A stretch of 64,000 nucleotides of DNA from Flavisolibacter tropicus (GTDB lineage Bacteria > Bacteroidota > Bacteroidia > Chitinophagales > Chitinophagaceae), in assembly GCF_001644645.1 (NCBI RefSeq), contig NZ_CP011390.1, positions 4,274,001-4,338,000 on the forward strand, in the 5' to 3' direction. Shown here in pieces: positions 44,990-53,578 of this stretch (its first letter is position 1; each line of letters starts with the position of its first letter). Under the pieces are notes generated by a model, which searched no databases, was not told where the DNA came from, and saw only the letters and a program-made list of their open reading frames with translations. The position numbers and the translations under genes were made by a program.

Positions 44990-45625
44990 TTAAACAGAAA
45001 TATTGGAATAGCCATGAAGCGAAATTGATAATCCTTTGCCCATTTTCGTCAGGTAAGCATTGAGCGCCTTTGAATCGATTTCCAACTTCTTGTAGTTGGC
45101 TGAAGTAGTTACTACTACCTGGCCGGTAGTAAACGTGGGTGCTGCGGGAATAAATATGGTAGCATTGCCTTCATCATCTGTGTCAATTAAATACGCTGGT
45201 CTCCAATGTTCCTCCGTATGTACCAGGCAGGTTTCAAAAACTTCTTCAGCTGGGGCCGTGCCAATTTTTACTTCTGTTTCTTTTCTAAGGTCAAGATAGC
45301 CAGGAATAAAGCTAGCCAGTTTTGCATCTAGCCAATCGCTCATCCTTCTGAATACAGACATTCTAACCAGGAAGCCGGCTATTACGCAAAATAGGAGAAG
45401 CAGGATAAGCGCCATGATGGCATCACCAGCGGGACCAAATATAGTGTTAACACGAAGCAGGCGTGCTACTTGACCTCCCATAGTTAAGAGCTTGTCCCAA
45501 AACTTGCCAATGACAACAATGCTGATCAGTACAGGCATTAGAAAAATAAAACCTGTAACAATGTGATGGCGGAAAATTCTATATCTTCTTTTTAGGAAAA
45601 TCATATATGCTCGTTTCATAAGCAT
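44990..45625 (-). CDS. DUF502 family membrane protein, second copy
   Basis: The 211-residue protein starts at ATG 45625, with 45619 also possible. It has two membrane spans, IVTGFIFLMPVLISIVVIGKF and AIMALILLLLFCVIAGFLVRM, followed by a soluble domain with YLIDTDDEGNATIFIPAAPTF. It is a distant paralogue of the DUF502 protein at 29443, with a longer N-terminal basic region (KRRYRIFRHH). The role is unknown. It stands alone on the minus strand. Confidence 0.75.
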   Translation of the reverse strand: MLMKRAYMIFLKRRYRIFRHHIVTGFIFLMPVLISIVVIGKFWDKLLTMGGQVARLLRVNTIFGPAGDAIMALILLLLFCVIAGFLVRMSVFRRMSDWLDAKLASFIPGYLDLRKETEVKIGTAPAEEVFETCLVHTEEHWRPAYLIDTDDEGNATIFIPAAPTFTTGQVVVTTSANYKKLEIDSKALNAYLTKMGKGLSISLHGYSNISV

Positions 45626-45817
45626 TATTTTTATCTCCAACTCAAAATTACATATTCTCCTAGCCAAATCCACGCAGCAGCATGTTCTGGCCAACCTAAG
45701 CTTGCACTAGTTTTTAAATAACAGTACAGCTTACTATACCGTTAACTGGGAGGGGTGTAGCAAGATGTGCGTATTGGTAATCTAAATTTTGTTTAGCAGA
45801 AAGTGGTGTGAATAGCA

Positions 45818-46099
45818 TTACAGGTTTTCTTCCACATATTCATCTAGAGCTTCAAATACTTTTAGTAATAAGCCTGGTTTGGTTATGCCGCCTTCTTGTA
45901 GTAAGAATTCCGGTATTGCATGATTTCCTTGTTTGCGAAGGGTGGGTCGGTTAGAAGTAATCATTAGCCGGCGAGGGCCTGCCTGCAATTCAAAGTATTC
46001 AGATTGTTCATCCTCTTGGTAGTTTACCAAGAAACGGTATTGCAATTTGCCGTGGTCCAATTCAATCCAGAACTGTAAATGAGCATTGTTCGGATTCAT
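45818..46099 (-). CDS. Small hypothetical protein
   Basis: The 93-residue protein begins MNPNNAHLQFWIELDHGKLQ and has no signal peptide or membrane span. It looks like one small alpha/beta domain, ending in a helix, PGLLLKVFEALDEYVEENL. The family is not recognised. Coding character is good: hydrophobic-polar alternation and a proper ATG. Confidence 0.65.
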   Translation of the reverse strand: MNPNNAHLQFWIELDHGKLQYRFLVNYQEDEQSEYFELQAGPRRLMITSNRPTLRKQGNHAIPEFLLQEGGITKPGLLLKVFEALDEYVEENL

Positions 46100-46275
46100 C
46101 AGGTTTAGGTTATGGTTTGCCGTTAATTAAAGGATGGCAAATCTAAGAAACGCTATTGATGTAGAATAATCATTACAGGAAATATTAAGCTGTAGTGTGA
46201 AAATGACAAGGCAAAATGGTGGTCTGGCTTAACAATACCGCTAAATAGTGGCCCTTGGCATAAGGCATGAAAAGC

Positions 46276-46297
46276 GCCCTGCATGGAAATGCAGGGC
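46276..46297 (-). terminator. Hairpin, possible terminator
   Basis: An eight-bp stem, GCCCTGCA/TGCAGGGC with a six-base loop, is followed on the minus strand by GCTTTTC. It could end the frameshifted gene at 46462. The rest of the 46100-46461 gap shows nothing else. Confidence 0.6.
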
Positions 46298-46461
46298 TTG
46301 TTACAACTAGAACTATGTATATATCAAAAGGAGAGACAAAATGAAGCAGGGGTAGGGTTGTTAATTATAAAGGTGTACGTTCTGCAAAGGAAAATTCGCT
46401 TTTACTTTTTTTAGTCATCAGTAATTACGGTAAAGCCGGGTGACCCGGTTTTATCTGAGCC

Positions 46462-46865
46462 TTACATCATCAACTCGTTGTTTGCCAGTATTTTTAAATT
46501 GGCGGGGTCGTCATCAATGGTAATAGGGTAAGTGCTTCTAATGGTAAAGTTGGGAGCATTCATGTTGTCTTGGAAAAAAGTATTGTGTTTACCGATAGGT
46601 CGGGAATTGGCATAATTAGCTATTCCATCAAGGTCGGTTTCAATAGGCGCTACACCCTTAAAATGTTTATTAATAGTAATACCCCCACTTGCCACCTGCC
46701 TATTATTTTAACAGCTTGACCCTTGGGCATAACATACGCTGAATGAGCAGCGTTATCCAGTGGGGTGTTTTTATCCTTATGGCGGGCCAGTAAAAGCAGG
46801 GGCGTAGCCATGGATAGCGTTAGCAGCGGTAGCTTCGGCTTCATGAAAAGGGTGTTATTCGTCAT
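46462..46865 (-). pseudogene. Frameshifted secreted protein gene
   Basis: Two overlapping frames look like one broken gene. The first (46865 to 46650) starts MTNNTLFMKPKLPLLTL, a signal-like start, and runs through PKGQAVKIIGRW. The second (from about 46707 to 46462) continues QVASGGITINKHFKGVAPIE in a shifted frame and ends KILANNELMM. A single indel near 46690-46710 would join them into about 130 residues. Identity is unknown. It could instead be two small unrelated frames, or a sequencing error. Confidence 0.45.
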
Positions 46866-47322
46866 CTAAATTAGAAAGACTAATGAAGGGAGGTATGGGA
46901 AGTTTTCAACAGGCCTATGCGTTTCGAATAGGGATTACTGTTAGTATTTGGAGCTGTTAATTGAGGGTACACCAAAAAAATAAGGCTAAGGTAGAAACCT
47001 CAGCCCGCTTAAAATCCAATATCCTATGAAAAACCATATATACCTCTACAATAAGAGTGCCATGGTTTTAAAGGGCCATTTAAAGCGGGAAATGCTTCTT
47101 AGGAGCTATATGATATATATCTTTTTGTACTTTCTTTTCCACAGATTAAACCTTTTCCACAAAAAAGGGTCAATAGCATATGCCTGTAATACCGCCCTAT
47201 TACGGGCATTAGTTAAACCGTTTGACTCCACACAAGCAATACCATCACCTTCTACTTAATGGCGGTTGTGTAACCTAGTGCTATACCCCCCATGAAGATT
47301 ACCTGCTCTTCCACCTGAAGGA
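46866..47322. other. Intergenic, no feature seen
   Basis: This 460-base stretch lies between two decayed genes. A 77-codon plus-strand frame at 47026 is Lys/Tyr-rich at first, then loses coding character, and I do not count it as a gene. No hairpin with a T-run was seen. Confidence 0.4.
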
Positions 47323-47595
47323 TTAATTCGTATAAATGATTATGTCCGCCGCTACGATCCTGTACCCATATGAAACGGCATTCTGGATATCGGTACCCTG
47401 GTATCGTACGTGGAAACTATTGCCATCGATCCTCTTTATCTTGAAAGGATCTACATTTTTGCTGAACCCGTTCCCTATATCTGTAAGTTTTGGATCGGGC
47501 TGGATATTTATCCAGCCCTTACTATGATGGTGGCAGTTGAAGTATGGATCCCTTGTTTTTGAGGCCAACCAGCGTATTTGCAGGTAGATGCCTGT
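47323..47595 (-). pseudogene. Gene remnant lacking a start codon
   Basis: The open frame reads TGIYLQIRWLASKTRDPYFN, continues with CHHHSKGWINIQPDPK and ends YRIVAADIIIYTN. It looks like the C-terminal part of a beta-rich protein. No ATG or GTG lies in frame before a stop codon at 47596; a TTG at 47568 is the only possible start. It neighbours the frameshifted gene at 46462, so this patch may be decaying. Confidence 0.4.
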
Positions 47596-47654
47596 TTACG
47601 GTACCTACTATTTGATTAACTTATAGCTGCATTAATGACCTCCAAACTACGGTT

Positions 47655-48143
47655 ATGGAAATGGCAAGAAGCATTCTATTGTGTGCTCTCCTTTTTATAA
47701 TTACCCGATGCGCCTCTATTGTTAGTAGTACTAGCTGGCCATTTGCCATAGATACGCACCCCGAGGGCGCAGAAGTACGCATTACTAACAGGCGTGGTGA
47801 AGAAATATTCAGAAGCAAAACACCAACGGTGGTACGCCTGAAGTCGGGTGCTGGTTTTTTTATCAAAGAGTCGTACGTGGTTACCTTATCAATGAACGGC
47901 TATGACACCAAAAAGATCAATGTGGAATGCAAGCTGAATGGCTGGTATTTTGGTAATGCATTCATTGGAGGATTGATTGGCTTTCTGATTGTAGACCCGG
48001 CTACTGGTGCTATGTACCGACTTGCAAGCACCGGTATTACAGAAAACATGACGAAACAGTACAGCACGGGTGTTACACTGAATATCCTGGATAAGAATAA
48101 TGTGCCGAAAGATTGGGAACGGAACCTGGAAAAAATCAATTGA
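47655..48143 (+). CDS. Lipoprotein with PEGA-like domain
   Basis: The 162-residue protein has a short lipoprotein signal with lipobox IITRCA (Cys18). It contains a PEGA-like strand pattern, IDTHPEGAEVRITNRRGEEI, near residue 33. Then comes LNGWYFGNAFIGGLIGFLIV followed by DPATGAMYRL near 95-125, a hydrophobic Gly-rich segment seen in this family of cell-envelope lipoproteins. The function is unknown. It is a single gene. Confidence 0.8.
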   Translation: MEMARSILLCALLFIITRCASIVSSTSWPFAIDTHPEGAEVRITNRRGEEIFRSKTPTVVRLKSGAGFFIKESYVVTLSMNGYDTKKINVECKLNGWYFGNAFIGGLIGFLIVDPATGAMYRLASTGITENMTKQYSTGVTLNILDKNNVPKDWERNLEKIN

Positions 48144-48496
48144 ATAGGCCTTTACCACCTATTAGCTATTTCTACTAAGAAGGTTTAACGTGACTGCTTG
48201 CTTATTAAATGGAATTTACCGAGTTTACTTGCCCGTTCTCTTTTGTAAAATGGGATGATTTGTTTGCAATACGCCCCTCCGCGATTGAGGATAGTTATTA
48301 TGCAATGTGCTTTCTTTCGTCACTGCTTTATCTGGGGTTATGCTCTTTATAGCGTTGTTGGGGGGTGTATTAATTTAAAGTTCAAGTTCATGCTTTATCA
48401 TTTCCTTGAAAACATGAAAGCTGCTAAATAAAAAGTGCCATTCTCTATTCAATCTGAACAAAGAACGGCGCTGGTTTTAAAAAGGATATTTTCTGA
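48144..48496. other. Intergenic, no feature seen
   Basis: This convergent gap is AT-rich. Near 48436 the sequence AGTGCCATTCTC and its loose complement AACGGCGCT could make a weak hairpin. No gene, repeat or clear terminator is seen. Confidence 0.4.
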
Positions 48497-49918
48497 TTAT
48501 TTCAGCTTCTGTAAAACTTCAGCTAGCTGTTTTTCCAATTGTTCTATGCGTTTGTTTTGATTGTCAATAATGCTTTGTTGTTCTTGTACGGCTTTCACTA
48601 AGGGAACCACAAATGTGGCATACTCCAATGTATAGTGGCTTTTGTCATTCTCAGGCTTATGAACACCGCTGAAGTTGTAACCTACTTTTTTGGCAGCTTC
48701 TTCTACTTGCTGGGCACTGAAGCCGCTGTATAAAACGCCTTCCTTAGCTGCAATGCTTTTAACATTAATGGCATCGCTGTTTATGGAGTCAGCTTTGTTA
48801 CCATACAATAGACGGTTTAACTTTTTTACGTCCGTGTTATAGGTAATCGGCTGCAGGGCCAGAATAAAATCTAACCCATGTGTTTGTGGTTGGATATTCT
48901 TTTTATAGCGGATATCACTAAGATTGGACCATGCGGCATAACCCCCAATTGAGGTAACGGACGTATTTCCAATTCGCACTTGATTACTTGCGTCAACTCT
49001 AGCCCCTTTTCCAATGGCAGTGGTATTATTTAAACCTGAATTGCTGGAACTTGGGCCGGCATCACTGCCTATAGCTGTATTATTACTGCCGGATGTATTC
49101 CAATATAAGGCATCACTGCCTATAGCTGTATTATCACCTGCAGTAGTTCTAAATAATGCGTTACTTCCGATAGCTGTATTTCTACTGCCAGAAGTATTTG
49201 ACGAAATAGCACTTTCTCCAATTGCGGTATTATTGTTTCCCATGTTGTTATATCTCAGCGCCCATCCACCTATAGCAGTGTTATACCCTCCAAAGGTATT
49301 ATCTTTTAATGCTAGGCCGCCAACAGCTGTATTGCCATATCCTTTACTGTTCTGAAGAGCGTTAAAACCAATAGCTGTCAAATAACTTTGTGGGTTATTT
49401 GAAGATGCTGCCTGGTGGCCAATAGCAGTAACTGCAGATCCCGTATTCCCAAGACCTGCCTGATAGCCAATAGCTGTAACATACGACCCCGAATTTCCAA
49501 GCCCTGACTCGTAGCCTAGTAAGAGTGGTGAGGTAATAGAATATGAAATCTGACCAGCCGGGCTATTATTAACCTTGAATTGTAAATCAACTCCATTGAT
49601 CGTTCCTATAAAATCGGAATTGCCTGCATTGTTCCCATTCAAACCCCAGCCGCCAGCGCCACCTAACTGCTTCCATGTAGTACCATCCCAAAAATAAAAG
49701 CCCTGAGTTCCGCTAGTTTGATATACCAACAGACCAATTGCCTTAGAGGGTATGTTGTTGCGTTCCGTTTCCGTCATACGCGGTATCAGCAATCCTTTTG
49801 TCTTTGAAGAAATATCCAGCTGCGCACTGGCATCGGGCGTTAGTGTACCAATACCGATCTGGGCAGACGTTTTTTGAAGTACAACAAATAGCGATAAAGC
49901 TGTAAAAATCTTTTTCAT
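48497..49918 (-). CDS. Tail-fibre-like surface protein with S74 chaperone domain
   Basis: The 473-residue protein has a signal peptide ending at KTSAQ, then a conserved GIGTLTPDASAQLDISSKTKG start. About ten left-handed TAIGxxAL/NTAIG repeats (about residues 140-335) form a trimeric adhesin-like head. The intramolecular chaperone of Peptidase_S74 follows, with SDIRYKKNIQ (Ser and Lys of the self-cleavage dyad) near 355. A C-terminal coiled coil, QSIIDNQNKRIEQLEKQLAE, ends the chain. It lies 28 bp behind the T9SS-sorted gene. It probably assembles as a trimer outside the cell. The ATG at 49918 was chosen for the signal peptide. Confidence 0.9.
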   Translation of the reverse strand: MKKIFTALSLFVVLQKTSAQIGIGTLTPDASAQLDISSKTKGLLIPRMTETERNNIPSKAIGLLVYQTSGTQGFYFWDGTTWKQLGGAGGWGLNGNNAGNSDFIGTINGVDLQFKVNNSPAGQISYSITSPLLLGYESGLGNSGSYVTAIGYQAGLGNTGSAVTAIGHQAASSNNPQSYLTAIGFNALQNSKGYGNTAVGGLALKDNTFGGYNTAIGGWALRYNNMGNNNTAIGESAISSNTSGSRNTAIGSNALFRTTAGDNTAIGSDALYWNTSGSNNTAIGSDAGPSSSNSGLNNTTAIGKGARVDASNQVRIGNTSVTSIGGYAAWSNLSDIRYKKNIQPQTHGLDFILALQPITYNTDVKKLNRLLYGNKADSINSDAINVKSIAAKEGVLYSGFSAQQVEEAAKKVGYNFSGVHKPENDKSHYTLEYATFVVPLVKAVQEQQSIIDNQNKRIEQLEKQLAEVLQKLK

Positions 49919-49946
49919 AATAGGTTTCAATTCAGATATGGATACT

Positions 49947-50954
49947 TTATTTTTTAAGGATTGGGTAAGTTGCGGTTTCGCCATTTTCAAACTGCAGCTG
50001 TACATGATAGCTACCTGCCGGTAGTTTGGATAGATCTAACTGGTGCGACAGGCTATGTGCCACCTGCTCGCTTTTTATCAAACTGCCGCGGGCGTCATAT
50101 ACTTTTACCTGTGTAAGTGGCAGCTGCACGGATTGTATACGTACCGCACTTACCACAGGGTTCGGATAGAGTGTTGCTTGTACAGCACCTGGCAGCGCCG
50201 TAATTGAAACCACTTTGGAGTAATTATACTGGTCATTACGGTCAACCTGCTTGATCCGGTAATAGGCTTTGGCTGCAGTTGTTGTTGCATCTACCTGGCT
50301 ATATGAATGCTCCCCTTTTACATTGTAGGCCGTTACGGGCTGGCCTACCTGCTGCCAGCGCAGTCCATCATCACTCTTTTCTACCAGGAAGTAAGCTGTG
50401 TTTTCTTCATCATGGGTTTGCCAGGTAATCTGTGCACCCGAAGCCTGGCGGTAAGCCGTTACTGCGCCCCACTGTAAGGGTAGGGGTATCAGGAAATGCG
50501 CCAGCGTTAGTTCATTAAGATTGAGCCCGCTGATAGCAGCTGTAGTTACCTGGTTAGCCGCAGCGTTTCGTATTACATTATTGGGAATAGGCATCCAGTT
50601 TGTGCCATTGTAAACGTTCAGCGTTAGAGCGTTTTCGGGTATGCCATTCAGTTCTCCATCTTCGTAAAAGATGGTGATCTCTCCACTAAAGGGAGCTGTG
50701 GTTGCTCCCAATTGAAAAACCCGGCTGATATAGGGGTTCTGAGCAGGGTGGAAAATGGTGGTGGTCCTAACTACATTGTTGGTGCCGGTTATAACAAACG
50801 CTGAAGAAGGCTTTAATCCCAGTTGATCAATAGCCACTTCATTGCTTGGTGATATATACAAAGAAGTGCCCGAGGAAATATAAAGGCCCGCTTGACTATA
50901 ACTGTTTACATGGATCAGCGTCAGGCAACAGCAACTCAAAAGATATTTTATCAC
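49947..50954 (-). CDS. T9SS type A sorting-domain protein
   Basis: The 335-residue protein starts with GTG and has a signal peptide ending near SYSQ (residue 21). The C-terminal 80 residues form the type IX secretion sorting domain: LYPNPVVSAVRI, VKVYDARGSLIKSE, LDLSKLPAGSYHVQLQFENG and a basic KK end. The middle part has a fibronectin-like segment (ITWQTHDEENTAYFLVEKSD). It is secreted through T9SS and probably stays on the surface. It comes first in a two-gene unit with the tail-fibre-like protein. Confidence 0.9.
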   Translation of the reverse strand: MIKYLLSCCCLTLIHVNSYSQAGLYISSGTSLYISPSNEVAIDQLGLKPSSAFVITGTNNVVRTTTIFHPAQNPYISRVFQLGATTAPFSGEITIFYEDGELNGIPENALTLNVYNGTNWMPIPNNVIRNAAANQVTTAAISGLNLNELTLAHFLIPLPLQWGAVTAYRQASGAQITWQTHDEENTAYFLVEKSDDGLRWQQVGQPVTAYNVKGEHSYSQVDATTTAAKAYYRIKQVDRNDQYNYSKVVSITALPGAVQATLYPNPVVSAVRIQSVQLPLTQVKVYDARGSLIKSEQVAHSLSHQLDLSKLPAGSYHVQLQFENGETATYPILKK

Positions 50955-51343
50955 AGTAACTGGATTTACTTTACAACAACTTCAATAAGGCTAATGGCTT
51001 ATATTAATGGGTCAACACTTTTTTATTCGTATTGCATAAATGCAATGCTTATCTACTCATAAATGGTTAAGTGCTATGATCTTTGTTAGGTGCTGAATAG
51101 TACAGAGGCAGATACGCTTCTAAAGTGAAGAGCAAAACTATTTTACAGAGGATACTTTCTTCTTAGTAGTACTACTGAAGTATATAAATAGGTTTTAGAT
51201 AAGCGTATCTATAACAGCCATATAACTTTAATCAAATGAAAGCCTGCTTCCGATTGTTGATACTCTTTTTAGTATAAAATTGTACCTGCTAATACGTGCC
51301 CATGTCTCACTTTCAATTGGCATAAGGGTATTTATAGTCTGTT
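50955..51343. other. Intergenic, no feature seen
   Basis: This 390-base AT-rich gap lies upstream of the T9SS gene on the minus strand. It should carry its promoter. I see no frame, hairpin or repeat. Confidence 0.45.
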
Positions 51344-51652
51344 TTATTTTCTAAGGGAAAGCTGCCTGGCTTTTAGCGCTTCCTTGAGTTTAGGAAGTGA
51401 GCCAGGGGCCATGCCATTCAGTTGTAAGAGTTCTGCCTCACTATATTGCGTCAGCTGTTCTAAAGCTGTAATGCCCTTGTTTTCTAAAGCTCTTCTGGCA
51501 GGAGCGGCCAATTGGGCAAGAAATCCTTCTTTGGTTTTGCGTTCTTGCTCACAAAGGGGATAAGTAGGGCAGTCGCTACTTTTATAAAACTGGTGTCCGT
51601 TTGTGCATGTTTTTAAACCTTGTTCATAACCCGTATAAAGATAGTATGCCGC
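51344..51652 (-). pseudogene. Zinc-ribbon / helix-hairpin-helix protein gene without a start codon
   Basis: The open frame reads GLKTCTNGHQFYKSSDCPTY, then PLCEQERKTKEGFLAQLAAP and ARRALENKGITALEQLTQYS, ending LKARQLSLRK. The C-terminal part is a helix-hairpin-helix of the RNA polymerase alpha-CTD-like type (ENKGITALEQL, LNGMAPGSLPKLKEAL). The zinc-ribbon has DCPTYPLCE where the family, as I recall it, has CPTCPxC, so one Cys is lost. No ATG, GTG or TTG exists in frame before the stop at 51653. It is either decayed or uses an unusual start. Confidence 0.6.
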
Positions 51653-51710
51653 TTAACGCAGTAGTGGCAATTCTCTTTACTTCTTCGTAACTTATATGAA
51701 AACAAGAAGT

Positions 51711-52160
51711 ATGAAAAAGATCCTTTTTAGTCTTGTAGTAGTTATTCTTTGTTTTTCCGCTTTTACAACCACTGCACAGACTTCCGCATCCAAGATCAAC
51801 TATGCTAATCAAAACTTGAAATCCGCTCTTGCAGGTGCCTGGCAATCAACTGATGGTACTGAGTTTGCCATGATGAATGAAGATGGCTTTTTTTCTTCGA
51901 TAAGCAAGGACTCGACAGGCATGTGGGCGTCTACGTATGCTGGTACGTACACCGTTGACAATGCCAACACGCTCACCTTTAAAGTCATGTACTCCTCTCA
52001 TCCGGATCATGTAGGTGCACTGCATACGGTGGAGTATGAGGTGAAGGGCGATAACCTAACCATCAAGTGGTTTAAGAAACTGGTAGACGCCAAAGAAGGT
52101 GATATTACTGCTCGAATGCCTAAAGGGCAGCAAACAATGTATATGCGGGCTAAGAAGTAA
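51711..52160 (+). CDS. Secreted lipocalin-like protein
   Basis: The 149-residue protein has a signal peptide ending at TTAQ (about residue 22). The mature part contains ALAGAWQSTDGTEFAMMNED, then YAGTYTVDNANTLTFKVMYS and YEVKGDNLTIKWFKKL. The order GxWxxxxG, then a T-rich strand, then KGDxLTIxW, fits a small lipocalin-like beta barrel common in Bacteroidota. The ligand is unknown. ATG 51711 was preferred over 51696 for a better signal peptide. Confidence 0.7.
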   Translation: MKKILFSLVVVILCFSAFTTTAQTSASKINYANQNLKSALAGAWQSTDGTEFAMMNEDGFFSSISKDSTGMWASTYAGTYTVDNANTLTFKVMYSSHPDHVGALHTVEYEVKGDNLTIKWFKKLVDAKEGDITARMPKGQQTMYMRAKK

Positions 52161-52182
52161 AGCAACTTCTTAGTGCTGATAA

Positions 52183-52584
52183 TTATGCTTTTTTAGCAGG
52201 TACTGGGTTATTGTAAAATATGTAGCCGAATAGTATGGCAAATAAGGTATAAACGCCAGTCAATAGTTGAATGGTGATAGGAAGGCTAGTATTATTAAAT
52301 ACCAGTTTGATCAAGGCCAGTCCACCTACCAAAAAATGGGTCAGGTTGGCAATGCTAATGGGACGGTTATAAATGCCACCAATAACACTGTCTTTGGCCA
52401 TCCAGTTGAGTGTGGCAAAAGCAAAATACAGGGCGCCTAATACCTGAAAGGTTAGCTGGTTGGTTTTTGAAACGCTGGACTCTATATAGCCCGCTATTTC
52501 GGCTGGGAAGAAAGTGAGGGTAAGTCCTATAGCGGCAAGTATAATGGCACTAGCGGTCATCACCAGCTTGGTATTGATTCTCAT
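52183..52584 (-). CDS. Four-span hypothetical membrane protein
   Basis: The 133-residue protein has four membrane spans near residues 8-28, 45-65, 78-98 and 105-125, with short loops (SSVSKTN, NRPISIANL). The start at ATG 52584 begins MRINTKLVMTASAIILAAIG; longer upstream frames lack coding character. No family is recognised. It is convergent with the lipocalin-like gene. Confidence 0.65.
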   Translation of the reverse strand: MRINTKLVMTASAIILAAIGLTLTFFPAEIAGYIESSVSKTNQLTFQVLGALYFAFATLNWMAKDSVIGGIYNRPISIANLTHFLVGGLALIKLVFNNTSLPITIQLLTGVYTLFAILFGYIFYNNPVPAKKA

Positions 52585-52864
52585 AGCACGTAGTTGATTG
52601 GTTACAAAGATAGGGGTAACCGTGAGGTGGTTCCAGAAGTATCTCCTCTGTATGTCGGCTGCACATGCCGTGTCCCAATGCACGCTGGATCGGCATTGGA
52701 GTGACTGCGGGACAGCAGCGGTTGCAAAGATCGGGAGCGACTCATCCATTGTAATACTGCGTGTGATTGAGTAGTTTCATATTTCTTCAACCTTGTTTCG
52801 GAAACAACAACTGCTGCTCTCTTGAAATACTTCAACTAGATTATTTCTTTAAAAAATATTTATT

Positions 52865-53035
52865 ATGAAAACCTTGCATTGTGCTGATGCTGGTTTTGAC
52901 TGTAAGGCCGTTATTCATGCGGATACAGAAGAAGAAGTGTTAACTCAAGCTACTGAACATGCACGTGAAGTGCATGGGGTAGAAGTAACGCCTGAAATGG
53001 CCGAACAATTGAGAACGCTGATTAAGGAAGAGTGA
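52865..53035 (+). CDS. Small DUF1059 protein
   Basis: The 56-residue protein reads MKTLHCADAGFDCKAVIHAD, then TEEEVLTQATEHAREVHGVE and VTPEMAEQLRTLIKEE. The CADxGxDC start, the ADTEEE turn and the EHAxxVHG helix are the marks of DUF1059, a small cytoplasmic family of unknown function that often appears with stress genes. It is a single gene on the plus strand. The AT-rich leader gives no clear ribosome site. Confidence 0.85.
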   Translation: MKTLHCADAGFDCKAVIHADTEEEVLTQATEHAREVHGVEVTPEMAEQLRTLIKEE

Positions 53036-53083
53036 AACTCGTGTGATCTCCTGTTTATAAGAATTCGATTTTGTAGTCTTCTG

Positions 53084-53464
53084 CTACACATTCAAATGTA
53101 TTGTCTTTGAAAAAAATAGGTAGTGGCTTAGTTTGTCGCTGTTAGGTTGGCTAATTAGTGTTTCGTATTTGATTGGAAAGTCTGCACTCCAATCATTATT
53201 TAATTTATAAAACTTACCCCAAGGCAGCTCTTCGTTTGTGTATCGGTACTTATTCATAAAATAGCCTTCATCATTCATTGTGTTGAAGGAATATTTATGA
53301 CAATTAAAGAACGTGAGTCTGGCTTTATCACCTTCTTGAAAGTTATTGAACTGAAAGCTGTTTAAATAAAACTCAATGATTACAGAATATTGGTCAACTA
53401 AAAGAAATACTTGAGGGTCATTGGGTTCTGCGTTCCAATCTTTATTAAGCTGAGTGTAAGTCAT
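53084..53464 (-). CDS. Hypothetical protein
   Basis: The 126-residue protein begins MTYTQLNKDWNAEPNDPQVF and is rich in aromatic and Asn residues (FYLNSFQFNNF, KYRYTNEELPWGKFYKLNNDW). There is no signal peptide. The sequence looks like a small beta-rich immunity-protein-like or hypothetical domain, but no family can be named. It is divergent from serC, with the start codons 114 bp apart. Confidence 0.6.
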   Translation of the reverse strand: MTYTQLNKDWNAEPNDPQVFLLVDQYSVIIEFYLNSFQFNNFQEGDKARLTFFNCHKYSFNTMNDEGYFMNKYRYTNEELPWGKFYKLNNDWSADFPIKYETLISQPNSDKLSHYLFFSKTIHLNV

Positions 53465-53578
53465 AAAATGCCTCTTACTAAGGTAGGTGTTATGTCTGAG
53501 TGTTATCCATCACTCTGTTTCCCACTTATTTTCAACACCTGCCAAAGGGAATATCCCAGACAATCGGATATTTGTACT

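Noticed and set aside
49014..49355. Plus-strand frame with repeated LPIAVL
   Set aside because: It is the antisense reading of the NTAIG repeats in the tail-fibre-like protein.
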